Source: Gelatoporia subvermispora B
Taxonomy: Eukaryota; Basidiomycota; Agaricomycetes; Polyporales; Gelatoporiaceae
Length of the DNA: 64,000 nucleotides
NCBI GenBank assembly: GCA_000320605.2
Contig: KB445794.1
Location: 1 to 64,000 of the forward strand
Reading direction: 5' to 3'
Part shown: positions 10,703-20,923 of the stretch, in pieces
Numbering within the stretch: the first letter of the stretch is position 1
Layout: every line of letters begins with the position of its first letter
Notes under the pieces: generated by a model
Databases searched by the model: none
What the model was told of the DNA's origin: nothing
The model's input: the letters and a program-made list of their open reading frames with translations, nothing else
Made by a program: the position numbers and the translations under genes

Positions 10703-11716
10703 TCAAGTCTGTGGCATCGGTGCCTCGGAGTAAACGGTGAGAAGATGCAGGAACATCAAATCGCTGATTACGTATCGATTGAGATGGATTTTCAAGAGCA
10801 ACCACTGCAGGAAACATAACACTGATCGTGAATCCGCGCTGAGATGCATAGACCACTTGTCCACAAACTCCCAGTACCCGGCGGAGAGGCGTGTGTCCAC
10901 GACCTCAGCTGCCTCTCGACCGTAGTATATAGGGAAGACCCCAATCGCTCTCAAGACCTCCTGTGATGCATTTCTTTGCGTCCACTTCAGGAGAGCGTGA
11001 ACTAACACCCAGCAGAATGGTTCGACGTCATCGCATGGTGTGTATCCGGGTTCATCGTTGCACATACGACGCTGGGTTGCGAATTGAAAGGGTGCGTAAA
11101 AATTCAAAATGTGATAACTGTTTTCTAGTCCGTCGATGTACGACTTGGTGCGACACGGGGGCTCGAACCCGATCAGGAACCCCTTCGCGCGTTCGAGAGG
11201 TTGATCATTGCGGTTCCGTTCGATATCGCCAACAGCAACGTCACAATGTTGGATTCCGTTCCACGAGAGCAGGGCACGCACTGCGCACCCATTCAGTCAG
11301 CACTAAGGAAATTCATAGATTCGAATTGACTCACCGATTATTGCTGCCTTGACTGCCTGTACTATCTGAAGATCTGTGCATTTTCTGTGCAATGGGCCAG
11401 CCAAAGGGCAGCTGAGAATACAGCAGGATATGCCACGTTCCCCTGAACGCTTTCGATAAGACTCGTCTACCATGTTCATGATCATAGCAATGTATGGCCC
11501 TCTGCGGCCCACATCACTTGCTTGACCCGTAGTATTGTCGACCACCCTGAGATGCTCCCTTCGTGTTATCCCTAACCTCCAAGCACGTTTCAATACGCTG
11601 ATCTCGCGTGTATCCCTGTCAAGGTGGGCCCATAAGAGAGTTGCGCGACCCAAGCTAGACTGCGAGAACTTGATCCAGCTGCCAATCCGATGATCGCAGT
11701 GCGCTTGCTCGTCCAT
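10703..11716 (-). CDS. FunK1-like fungal pseudokinase, tandem copy A
   Basis: This is a short member of the FunK1 kinase family expanded in multicellular basidiomycetes. Exon 1 (from the ATG at 11716) has the GSWIKFSQS block and SVLKRAW, matching the VLKDAW strand of FunK1. An intron with GTGAGT and GCGCAG ends joins it in frame to exon 2 with HCDVAVGD, FLIGFEPP and DDVEPFCWVLVHALLKW. The usual HRD is HCD and the metal-binding DFD is GFE, so catalysis is doubtful. No internal stop is seen. It lacks the long N-terminal half of typical FunK1 proteins, so it may be truncated or have further upstream exons I could not find. It is the only open copy of three in this array. Confidence 0.65.
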
Positions 11717-12041
11717 GTTCGTGCCTTGAGTATGGAATCTTATGCCTGGTTGTGCAGGATCTAGCAAGTCGTCATCTCAAGGGTGCGATAACCACGAGGC
11801 TTCTCAAATTTATGCGATCCAGGTACACACGTGCGCTCAACCCGCCCAAAGACGTCTAGACTGTACGTTCGACTTCGCTTTTTACCCGACTGGCTCAAGC
11901 ACACACACCATTCAGCGAGCGTATGCACAAATACCAGTAGTGAATGTTTGCAACTGACCTGGACTACATACAGACTGTCTTTCTACTTTAGCCGGATATC
12001 ATCTGGAGGAGCTGTATGCTAATGAACGAGAATTGAAGATA

Positions 12042-13126
12042 TCAAGCCCGTAACATCATAGCAATGCAAAAGTCAAGAAGAGCCAAAAGCGCGCGATTAT
12101 CAATTAGAGACCCATCGAAGTAGTACTTCACGTACAGTGACCTGAGCAGATGCAATAGTATTCTTGTATTTACGTCGAGCTCCGGAAATATGTCGCCCAC
12201 AAAATCCCAATATTTCGAACGCGTCTCCACAACCTCGGCTCCGTCCCGGCCGTGGTACACAGGGAAATCGCCGATTGCTTGCAAAGTCTCCCGTGATGCG
12301 TTCCTTCGCACCCACCCCATCAGGGCATGAATCAACACCCAACAAAATGATTAGGCGTCGTTGCACGGTGTGTACCCGGACTCATGGTAACCGTCGCATG
12401 TGTATCTGAATTCATGGTCACATATGCGACGCCGGGCTGCAAATTGAAGGTGTCCGTAAAGAGTCAAGATATGGTGATCATCCTCTTTCCCATCGGCTGC
12501 AGTTGTCAGCATATTTCCTTCACGAGCATTACACGCTGTTTTGAGCGCACTTTGTGCGGACTGCGATTGAGTGCAACGAGACGACTCGAACCCGATGAGG
12601 AATCCCTTCTCGCGAGTAAGAGGGTTGGTTTCGCAGCACTGTCCGATCTCGCTGATAGCAACATCGCCGTAGCAGATTCCACTTCGAATGAGAAGGAAAC
12701 GCGCTGCGCATGAACGTCAGGGATGGAGGAGGACATATGTTAAATCGAAGTAACCAAATAACGCCGCGCGCACTGCCACGATTATCTGGAGCTCTGTGCG
12801 AGCTCTGTATAATCGCCAGCCCAAAGGGAGATTGATAGCACAGCGGAAAATCCTATGCTCCCCAGAACGTCCGTGATAAGGCTTGTGTACCATGCCCATG
12901 GTGACGGTTAGGCCCACCTTTTGCTACCTGTGTCCCCCGCTCGACCGCTGACCGCTGTGAGAGGATCCTTCCGTGACTTCACACCATTCCAAGTACGTTT
13001 GATTACGCCGATTTCATATGTTTCTTGGTCAACATAGGCCCATAGGAGTACTGCACGACCTCCATTTGACTGTGAATACTTGATCCAGCTCCCGATCTGG
13101 TGATCACTGTAATTTTTCCTGTCCAT
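12042..13126 (-). pseudogene. FunK1-like tandem copy B, interrupted
   Basis: It is collinear with copy A: GSWIKYSQS and GVIKRTW in the first part, then a short DLPLGW-like middle, CYGDVAIS, GFLIGFES and a C-terminal SFCWVLIHALMGWV. A TAA stands where copy A has the Glu codon before PFCW (about 12350-12352). A tandem duplication of about 33 bp at 12366-12430 repeats the segment before this motif. The stop and the lack of catalytic residues suggest a decayed copy, although an unrecognised intron could remove the stop. Confidence 0.6.
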
Positions 13127-14220
13127 GTCTGCGCCTTAGGATCAGATTTGGGGCTGCGGTGTACAGGAAACTGTTGTCGTCTCGAAGGTGCGATAACTAT
13201 AAGGCTATTTGGATACGTGGGGCTGTGTCAGACACGTGTTTCTAGACCGTCCGATTATAGCGCTTTGCGTGTATCGCATAATTCCAGGACAACGTATTAT
13301 TACTTTAATACAAGTACAAATGTGTCTCGTATGCATTAAGGGAAGATGCTCACATATCGAACGCTCGTAATGTCGACCTCCGCAATACCGGACAACTTTT
13401 CAGAAATCACTTACTGTGACCGCGCTTCCCGACTTTAGATAGATTGTCCTACTAAATCTAGATATTGAAAGTATTCTTTTTCTTCTCTAGTCATAATCAA
13501 GAATGGGATGCAATCAACGGATCAATCATCGGAACAGGTTTGTGTGCCAATGTGCCATCATCTAAGTACTATATGAGTATGATGTTGATCTGGTTACATA
13601 TCTTCCGAGTTCCGAGAGGATTTTAAGAACAAATGACACAGTATGAGGTTCGAGAAATCCGTCGATAACAGACAACAACATTGTGTGGGTAAGTGGTCTG
13701 GCGTTGGAAACATACCCAGTGACTATATATCGTAGAAGATCCATAAACGCGTGGACTTCTCCGTTGATCTGCGACGAATAGTGTCCTCCGGGAATTCGCC
13801 ACTCTCGAGAACAACACGACGTGATTTGTTTTGGCCTAAATCCCTGTCAAGGTCTTCCTTTGACCGCCGCAAAATCTCCGACTCAATGACCTCACGAGCG
13901 AGCGCCCGTCTGAGGACAGCGTAGACGAGCACCTAACCGAAAGCATCGACGTCGTTTTCGAGCTTGTGTCCATCTAGTTGTCTCGCAAGGTCATCGTTTG
14001 CCGCAAATTGCATCGATACATAGGATGTTATTTGATGACTACCGTTATAGTACAAATGTTGCTCGTTCTCCGGTAGCTGTGTGCAGTTCTTCGTTTGGAG
14101 CTGGTGATCAAGGGGGGGCTCCAAGTCGACTAGGAGACCATCAGCCTTCTGGAGAGGGCGACCTTCACAGAATAGTGTTACATCACTGGTAGTGATAAAT
14201 CGATGCATCGCTGCTACATT

Positions 14221-14617
14221 AGGGGCGGTCAGAGCTAGCGATTCTACGACGATTCTGCGGCCGATTCATAAGCGATTCTGTGCTGCTGAATCGTGTTAGA
14301 ATCGAGCAACGCTCTGACTGCCCCACGATTCTGGTCCGATTCTGGGGTTCGATTCTGCGAGCGGCGGGCAGTAGACTTAGAAATAGGCACAAATTCTTTA
14401 CGAAAACATGCTACGTTTTATTATAATCACAGGCACAAAAAGTACTGGTGCAACCAGAATCGAGCCCGCGATTCTGAGGTCAGTTGCGCCTCGCGAGGCG
14501 CAACTGGAAAACGATGCGATTCTGGCTTTCCCACGATTCTGGGCTCCGAATCGCGTTGAGAACCGTTGCTCAGAATCGACCCAGAATCCGCGCAGAATCG
14601 CTACTCTGACCGCCCCT
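14221..14617. mobile_element. Non-autonomous DNA transposon (MITE) with 24-bp terminal inverted repeats
   Basis: The ends are AGGGGCGGTCAGAG followed by TAGCGATTCT, and the right end is its inverted repeat with one base fewer. Flanks carry the 3-bp duplication ATT (14218-14220 and 14618-14620). Equally, the element could be 14222-14616 with a TA duplication. A 3-bp duplication would fit PIF/Harbinger and TA would fit Tc1/mariner. The interior is packed with GATTCT/AGAATC words in both orientations and has no coding capacity. It sits inside FunK1 copy C. Confidence 0.85.
14481..14506. repeat. Perfect 26-bp palindrome inside the MITE
   Basis: The sequence from 14481 (CAGTTGCGCC...) reads the same on both strands with its centre at TCGCGA. 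It lies near the middle of the element and would extrude a strong cruciform. Confidence 0.9.
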
Positions 14618-15454
14618 ATTACTAGCGTCCTGGTGCGCTGCGCGTAGAATGTGAGCAAGTAAAATCTAAGACAAAATTGAACAAACCTCGCAATGCTGCG
14701 CGCACACCCCTGACTAGTTCTTGAGCTGTACCAGCCGTGTAAAGGACATTGCCAACAGGAGAGGGTAGTATGTAGTGTGAAGCTGAATGATGGCTTGTCT
14801 TGGCAGACTCTTGTTCCTCGGTTGTCCTGGCCGTTCTTTTGTCCGGTTCAGCGCGGCTAATGTACAAATTCCATATCCTTTTGCCGCCTTCAGTGCCGAA
14901 ATGCATGCCTTGATTGCACGCGTCTTTCCAGGAATTCTTGAATACCACCAACGAGAGAGATTGCTTGTCGAAACCAGTCCGCAGAAGTGTCCCACGTTCA
15001 AATCGATGGTATGAAGTCCAAACTCAGCTCTTGTTCCACCGCTCACTCATGAGTTGTCCAGACATGATATGTCGATGGTGTTTGCTTTTGACTGCCTTGA
15101 ACTCGTTGATGAGGCTCTCAGCTTTTCAGATGGTGTTGGCCGACAGATACATAGCTCTCGTGTTATCCGCATGTGATCGACTAGTCGTGGACCACTTGAC
15201 AAGCACCAGGCTCCATGCAATAAGGCGCACGGCCTGTTTACGTTGGAATGATACACAATGATCTATAGCATCATACGCTCACAAGTTTCGATGTGGTATA
15301 AATGCTTCAGCCGCCGGAAAGACAACCTGCAGGGGTATGAATTGATACTGAACTCTATTGATGCATACATGAGATGTGCTGTCTAAGTACGAGGACTACC
15401 GCTACAACGAGCAGCCGCACCAGTTAGTTGATATATCGTGAGCGTCGTTCAACA

Positions 15455-17431
15455 TTAGAGCATAATGAGGATCGCTTCCGTCGCACGCAGATCCACTCCT
15501 GCAGCCAAAGAGATAGTTTCCAACTCAAGTTCCCCTGTCGGCGCAATGTCTACATTTTCCCAGCTCTGCCCTGCCCACGTCAGGTTTGCTACGTCATCTG
15601 CGTGTTGAATGACGAGCCGACGCGCTGATGCCGTTTGACCTAGAAATAGGCCGACATCGAGCTCCGACGAGTCATCTTCTCCCAAGCCAAGCATCACTTG
15701 TAGGTCAAGGTGCACAGAGGGGCGGGATCCTGTGCTATCCTGTACCCAGGGACGGAGATTGACGAACACAGCGCGAACGAGGAGACCGCCTTCATAAGCG
15801 GCATAGCCGCTCACGTTGTCGTCGTCGACGGTGAGCTCAATTATCTCCGCAGTACCCGTACCGCCGATGAAAGTGTTGACAACGAGACCACCGTAATAGA
15901 TTGGCTGAATGTGCGGCAGCTCAGGAGGATCAAGCGGTGATCCATCAATGGTCGAGAAATTGAGGGTGATTGGCTGGATCTAGAGATGCCGTCAGCAATC
16001 TCGCGCCGGACCATCAGAGCTAGGATCACTGACAAAGTTATATTTATAGCCGATACCCTGGTGGAAGTACGCCTCCGAGATGCCCTTGGTCGCTGCCTGT
16101 AGAGTGTAGTCGATCACCCATAGCGCCATCCCTGCTGTGTTGCTGACACCGGGTGCGCCATGGCATGCGACACTGTTAGTCTCTCTGCAATGCCAGCCTT
16201 CAGACATGTTATCAGTAAAGGGTGATAGGCGATGTCGTACCCTAAAATGTATTCCAGCCCTTGCGCTTGCGTCGCGGCAATATCGGCTTCAAACATTGAT
16301 ATGTTACCGCGCACGGAGGTCTTGCTCATGAATGAGATCAGTCCGAGTTTTCCACCGTTGCAGAAATTCGCAGAGTATCGATGTTGCGAAATACTGGAAT
16401 GTAAACGGTTCAGTCACCAGCCACGTTACTGTTAACTTTGTGACATACGTGGAGATCGTCTGGCCTGCCTGGCTTCCTAGAATGCCCAGAGCAAAGATCT
16501 CGCGAGGAGTGTATCCTTGCCCGGAAAACGATGCGCCTTGCAGCGTGACGGGGCCAGTGTTGCTCGAAATCCCGACAGCCTCTACAACCGGGCCCGCGAC
16601 AGACTCCCAGTCAGCGACATAGTCTTGCACTGGCCAGCCCTTCGGTCGAAGCATATGAGTGGGATTTTTGTACAGGTCAGGCTCGTTCCCTGCATCATGA
16701 CTTTAGAAAGGAGATGACTTCGAACATAGAAAGCTCGGCATACCAACTTCGAGTCGAAGAAGCGAAATCCCAGCATTCTGTACCTCAGGCGTATTGAAGG
16801 CACCGACGATCGCCTTTGCCATGTTGACGGCATTGGTCACGTTGTCCGACCCCAGATTTACGCCCCAGATCATACGCGTGCCTTGATCAGCGATTGGTAT
16901 CAGGACAAGTACAAGGAAAGACTAGCAAAGGTCCATATAAAGTAGACCACACTCACCTGACGGAAGGAATTGGGAGAGGGCATAATACTCGTCGCCTACA
17001 GTGAGGGTGGTGGCTTCTGGATAAGGCGTAACCGAGTCTGGCGCAGGGAAGACTTCGTCGCTGATAATCTGGAGGTTGCGATGTGTTAGCAAACAGCCGG
17101 GCAATTTTCATACATGACATTTTCATCGTACTTGAACATCAGGGGACCAGATGGTGTGGTCCGCGGAGTCGGCGCCCACTCGAATGTTCGGTGGCCGGCC
17201 AGTGAGCGCCTGGTAGTTTTGTAGGGCATTATAGGTGAACTCGTTGCGCGCCGAGACACCTGCCCAGTCTGGCCAGCGATCCTGCTCAATGGAAAAGGAG
17301 ACTAAGGTGGGGGACATGAGGTACGAGCCGTACGGCGCAAAAAGAGGGATCGTAACGTTGATAGCCCATGCAAGTGGTACATTCCAGAGAACGAGCGCAG
17401 TGGCGAAGTGGGCCATTCGTGACAACACCAT
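15455..17431 (-). CDS. Secreted beta-glucuronidase, glycoside hydrolase family 79
   Basis: It is predicted to remove glucuronic or 4-O-methylglucuronic acid from plant or fungal polysaccharides outside the cell. The start ATG at 17431 gives a hydrophobic signal peptide ending near LAWA. Then come a segment resembling the GH79 N-terminus (LFAPYGSYLMSPTLVSFSIEQ), IRVGADSADHT, LRLEVGNEPDLY with the acid/base Glu of the clan A NEP motif, and a C-terminal beta domain with WAGQSWENVD. Several introns interrupt it. The frame closes at 15455 after LRATEAILIML. No broken exon is evident. Its neighbours are kinase families and do not suggest a carbohydrate cluster. Confidence 0.85.
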
Positions 17432-19441
17432 GATGGTACCCTTTCTGGCTCTCGCAGGTGAGGATCTGTGAGACGCAAGAGCGGGGGCGCGGTATCTCGT
17501 CAGTCTGCGACCGTCTTATGAATATTGCCCAACGATCGCGAACTCAACATTGGAGCGACTTTCGCGTCATATCCATGTTCCCAGACGTAACTGAAAATCT
17601 GATCTGCGCTGAGTAGAGATATCCAGCCGCTAAGTCAATGTGCATGCCGCGGCCTTCTATTGGTCTTCTCTACGCGTATTGAATTCGTTCGTAGATGCAA
17701 ATGTCGAATCAGAAAATCACCCTGACACGAACTCAATGGACATACCAATGGCGGCAGGGCGAGTCATACAATGTCGCTGGCTTCTGCGTCATCTTGTATC
17801 ATCCGGGGTTGTGCTGGTCCCGAGCTTTGGCACGTAATCTTCCCGACATTACCTCTGGTAAACTGACTGGCGCCTTCCTCTCACCGTAGCCGATGATAGC
17901 AAGCAAGCGTACCTTCAGCTCGGGTCATGGACTGCAGAAAAGGTATGAGTACTCACAGCGCTGGTGCGTAATTCTGAAACCTCACAACAGGGGGACGGTC
18001 GGAGACATCGAAGCGCTTTTCTGAGGATCACTACAGGCGCTCCCTCGAGACCTCGGTGTTCTTGCTTAGGAGCCACCAGATAACGATGAGCTCATACCGC
18101 GATATCCGTGCTCATCTGAGATACGCAGTCGACTCTCTTTCAAATTTGGCGGTGAAACGAAGGTTACAGACGTTATGTCCCAACTGGAATGCCGTAATGA
18201 TCGCCTTGGAAGTGTCCCACGGATCTCAGGGCGGCGTCGATAGCCAAGAATAGCACACACTCGACGACCTTCTCCGAGGACGGGTTGCCATCATAGATAT
18301 GAACGGCTTGCTCGGAATGTCCCAAGATCCTACGGTCGCGCCGCTGTTACCTCGGCATTTTCCCTGAACACAAGGAGGTACGCACCGATTCAACGGAAGC
18401 TGTTCGCTACGCTAGTCCCCTGGATTACGATAACTCCGGCGGCGCCGCTGGCCCGCATGATTGGGTCATGGACTGCCTCGGGTACTTCATCAGGCCAATA
18501 AAATCTTACCTTGGCTTTTCCCATTCTGACAGCTGTTCTGGTTCGCAAGCGTCCCGAAAGCGGTAAAATTAGGAATATTTCAGTCCCGAAGGGCTAGCAT
18601 TCTCCCGCTTTTCCAGCTTTGCACCAGTGACCCGGTCTCTTGAGACGATCGTGAAGAAATGGAGCTCGGCGGACTCTGGCTCTCTTGGGATACACGTTGG
18701 ATTCCATGACATCAAGTAATACAAGCGCAAGAATCCAACAGCAGTGCCGTAAGTGTCACAGCACGATAGTCCTGAAATTCTGACTCTTATGCTTGCCGTA
18801 AATACTCTTCATTGCATTACAGGTTGGTACAGATCTTGTGGATTCACGTAGCATGTCGCGGTCTCTACCAAACACTGCAAGGCGATGTGCTGACAATTCC
18901 CTCCCCGCGATTAGTCTCATTTTCGAGTCCAGGCATCGACATCACTGTGCTTGTACCACAGGTCCGAATGCAACTGGACGTCCCATTGAAGGCTCCAATG
19001 TACTGGGACGTTCTCGTCGTGAACTGCTGAGAAGAGCTATTGCCATTCGTTGGCGCCGATAATGCGGGGGATGTTCCAGTCCGCCCCGCTATGATGCGTA
19101 TACAGGTATTGGCCTATATGTATCCACTTGAAAAGCGTGTTGGTGTTATTTGGTGTGATACCCATGAACACACGATACGGTTCTAATACTTGTTTCTATT
19201 ACATTGGGATAGACCCGGGCTATAATTCGTGAGACTGCGTTCCAACGACACCTCGGTTGGTATCTTCATGGCATTCTGCCTCGTACTACCGAACCCCGAT
19301 GGCTCTCAATTGATGCCGCTGAAGAGACCGGACGCAGATTTTCGTGTCCCATCCCTAGTCAAGATCGAGTACAAAAGAGAAAGCTACGGTATTCAGCCGC
19401 AGACGTGGCGTATGTATCAGGGTTTAGAAACTGTTCGAATG
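17432..19441. other. Two-kilobase stretch with decayed coding remnants
   Basis: No intact gene is seen. The minus strand at about 18.07-18.36 kb has frameshifted pieces (for example GNPSSEKVVECVLFLAID) that look like decayed coding sequence of a family I do not recognise. The plus strand at 18.66-18.86 kb holds a second remnant related to one at 43.1-43.4 kb. The rest shows nothing. Confidence 0.4.
18661..18860 (+). pseudogene. Decayed remnant related to 43.1-43.4 kb
   Basis: The piece reads GFHDIK, a stop, then YKRKNPTAVP, followed by an apparent intron (GTAAGT to TTACAG) and VGTDLV. The segment at 43203-43252 reads GFGHIKEYRRKSPPAV with about four fifths nucleotide identity over some 40 bases. 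The parent family is not recognised. Confidence 0.4.
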
Positions 19442-20495
19442 TTATACCACGATCATAGGATCGTCATCGCCCTCCTGCAAGCGAGCCCGGAGTTCTTTAA
19501 GGTCCATGAGATGCAGCTTATCTCTTTCGTTCTCCCAATGCCAGGTCTTCTTTGTGCAGAAGCCGAAATCAATGATGCGCATCTCATGAACTCTTTGATG
19601 GAAAGGACACATCATAGATGGCAGTCCAGGTGGAGACGGAGCGGCGTACAGGAAGTTGTGACGACGCATGTCCTGGTACCTGACGTGGAGCCGGCTGAGG
19701 TCGTTGAGTAGATCCTTCCATTCGCTCCTGAACTCGTACTTTCAGGCAACGTTCTGCATTGTCTTGAGTAAATGTACATACCAAGTCTCGGGTGGAAATG
19801 TATTCCTGAAATCCTCCAACTCACGAGGCATACCCAGCTCCTCCATTAGTAGGACCGAAAAGGTCACCTCCGCAGAGTCGCCTCCCAAATCATCTTGATC
19901 CCAGTCGAGAAGACACCGATCGCGGGAGACTGCTCCATTGAATAGCCCATAACATCGCGGAATAACTGAACCCTGCAAAATTTCTAACTCATTATACACC
20001 CGCTTCTCATGCACGACTTCGGAAACTGTGTCGAACCCGGGTTTGGAAACCTTGAGAACGAGCGGGGGCAATGCATTTATCGCCGGTATCGCCGCCAGAG
20101 GTGTGTTGGCAGATAGCAGCCGGTATGAGAGCGGTTGTACTGAATATACGGAGGCCGTCCGTCCTTTTCCGATGCATTTCTCTATCTTGAGATCCAGGAT
20201 CCAGCCGCCATTACTGGGCAGAGCGAGTGTCGACGACCTTTGTCGTGCCGGAGGCGGATCATCTCTGGGTCTCATCCGCTTGCTATCAAAGCCGTGGTCT
20301 GAACGCTCGGGCATGAGGTCTGCAACATCTTCCAACCTCAGACGTACAGAAGTGATAGGGGAGCTGTGGATAAGCCCGAAGACTTCAAGAGCCGAGATAG
20401 CATTGAGAGGCTGAGTATCACGTCCGGATTTTGGCGTTAGCAACAGTCCGCGCGATAGTCTGAGAAGAACTACTGACCAGCTCAGAAATGTGCAT
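19442..20495 (-). CDS. Kinase-like protein, dispersed family copy 1
   Basis: One of three related kinase-fold proteins in this window. I choose the ATG at 20495, which gives MHISEL, an intron, then PLNAISALEVFGL. This mimics the tiny first exon of copies 2 and 3. Order of features: RMRPRDDPPPA linker, glycine loop IGKGRTASVYS, Lys strand LVLKVSK, helix C VVHEKRVYNEL, RCYGLFNG, a hinge region FSVLLMEELG, an intron, then YQDMRRHNFLY in place of HRDxxxxN, and IIDFGF. The Asp and Asn of the catalytic loop and the DFG are kept although HRD is changed to YQD. It closes at 19442. Activity is uncertain. The substrate is not known. Confidence 0.65.
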
Positions 20496-20831
20496 CTGCT
20501 ATATCTCACTTAGTTGCAGAACGGAAGGACGCGTGGCTTGAATCGGCGCTCGTTGAAGTCTGTGTCGCCTCATGGTCTCAGTCGTTCGTAATGAACTCGC
20601 TCATGTTCGGCGCTAATGTTGCGGCACGGTACGTCTATCAGGCGCTCGGGTGCGCTACATATCACCAAGTGCCAGATTATCGCTCCGCATGGCGGGGCCC
20701 CCTGATCTTTGTCGGTCCCTCTAACAACGCATTTGACATTGCTGTAAAAAGAGGAACACCTGTCATTGAGAGAACATATTGTGATCTCTCCGCAAATCGC
20801 TACCATCATTTGCTTAGGCCTGTTTATTTGA

Positions 20832-20923
20832 GGCGCTATAGCCAAGTGGTTACGGCGACAGATTAGAATTTCTTGTCTATCTGTTCTCCTTTGGAGGCGC
20901 AGGTTCGAATCCTGCTGGCGTCG
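20832..20923 (+). tRNA. tRNA-Ser (anticodon AGA) with intron
   Basis: The acceptor stem GGCGCTA pairs with TGGCGTC (with G-U pairs), and the discriminator is G as in serine tRNAs. The D arm is GCCAAGTGGTTACGGC, the anticodon stem ACAGA/TCTGT, and the T arm GCAGG TTCGAAT CCTGC. Anticodon AGA is followed by A and an intron of about 10 nt. A variable arm (CTCC/GGAG) is present. Confidence 0.92.

Larger units (their letters stand above)
13562..15256 (-). pseudogene. FunK1-like tandem copy C, split by a MITE and by a stop codon
   Basis: The 5' part (from about 15250) reads SLINEFKAVKSKH, then RGTLLRTGF and VVFKNSWKDA, matching the FunK1 VLKDSW strand, and reaches a helix region near 14640. A 397-bp transposon then interrupts it. 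The frame resumes at about 14217 with HRFITTSDVTLFCEG, LLVDLEPP and NDVDAFG. A TAG replaces the conserved Trp of the xFxWVL motif at about 13931. Taking out the MITE with one target duplication restores one open frame across the site, so the insertion came after duplication of the gene. It cannot make a whole kinase. Confidence 0.65.

Noticed and set aside
12042..15256. RIP-type mutation as the cause of FunK1 stops
   Set aside because: Only the copy C stop (TGG to TAG) fits C-to-T change. The copy B stop (GAA to TAA) does not, and no general AT bias in the copies is evident by eye.
19229..19711. 160-codon plus-strand frame
   Set aside because: It is antisense to the last exon of kinase-like copy 1, which holds conserved kinase blocks.
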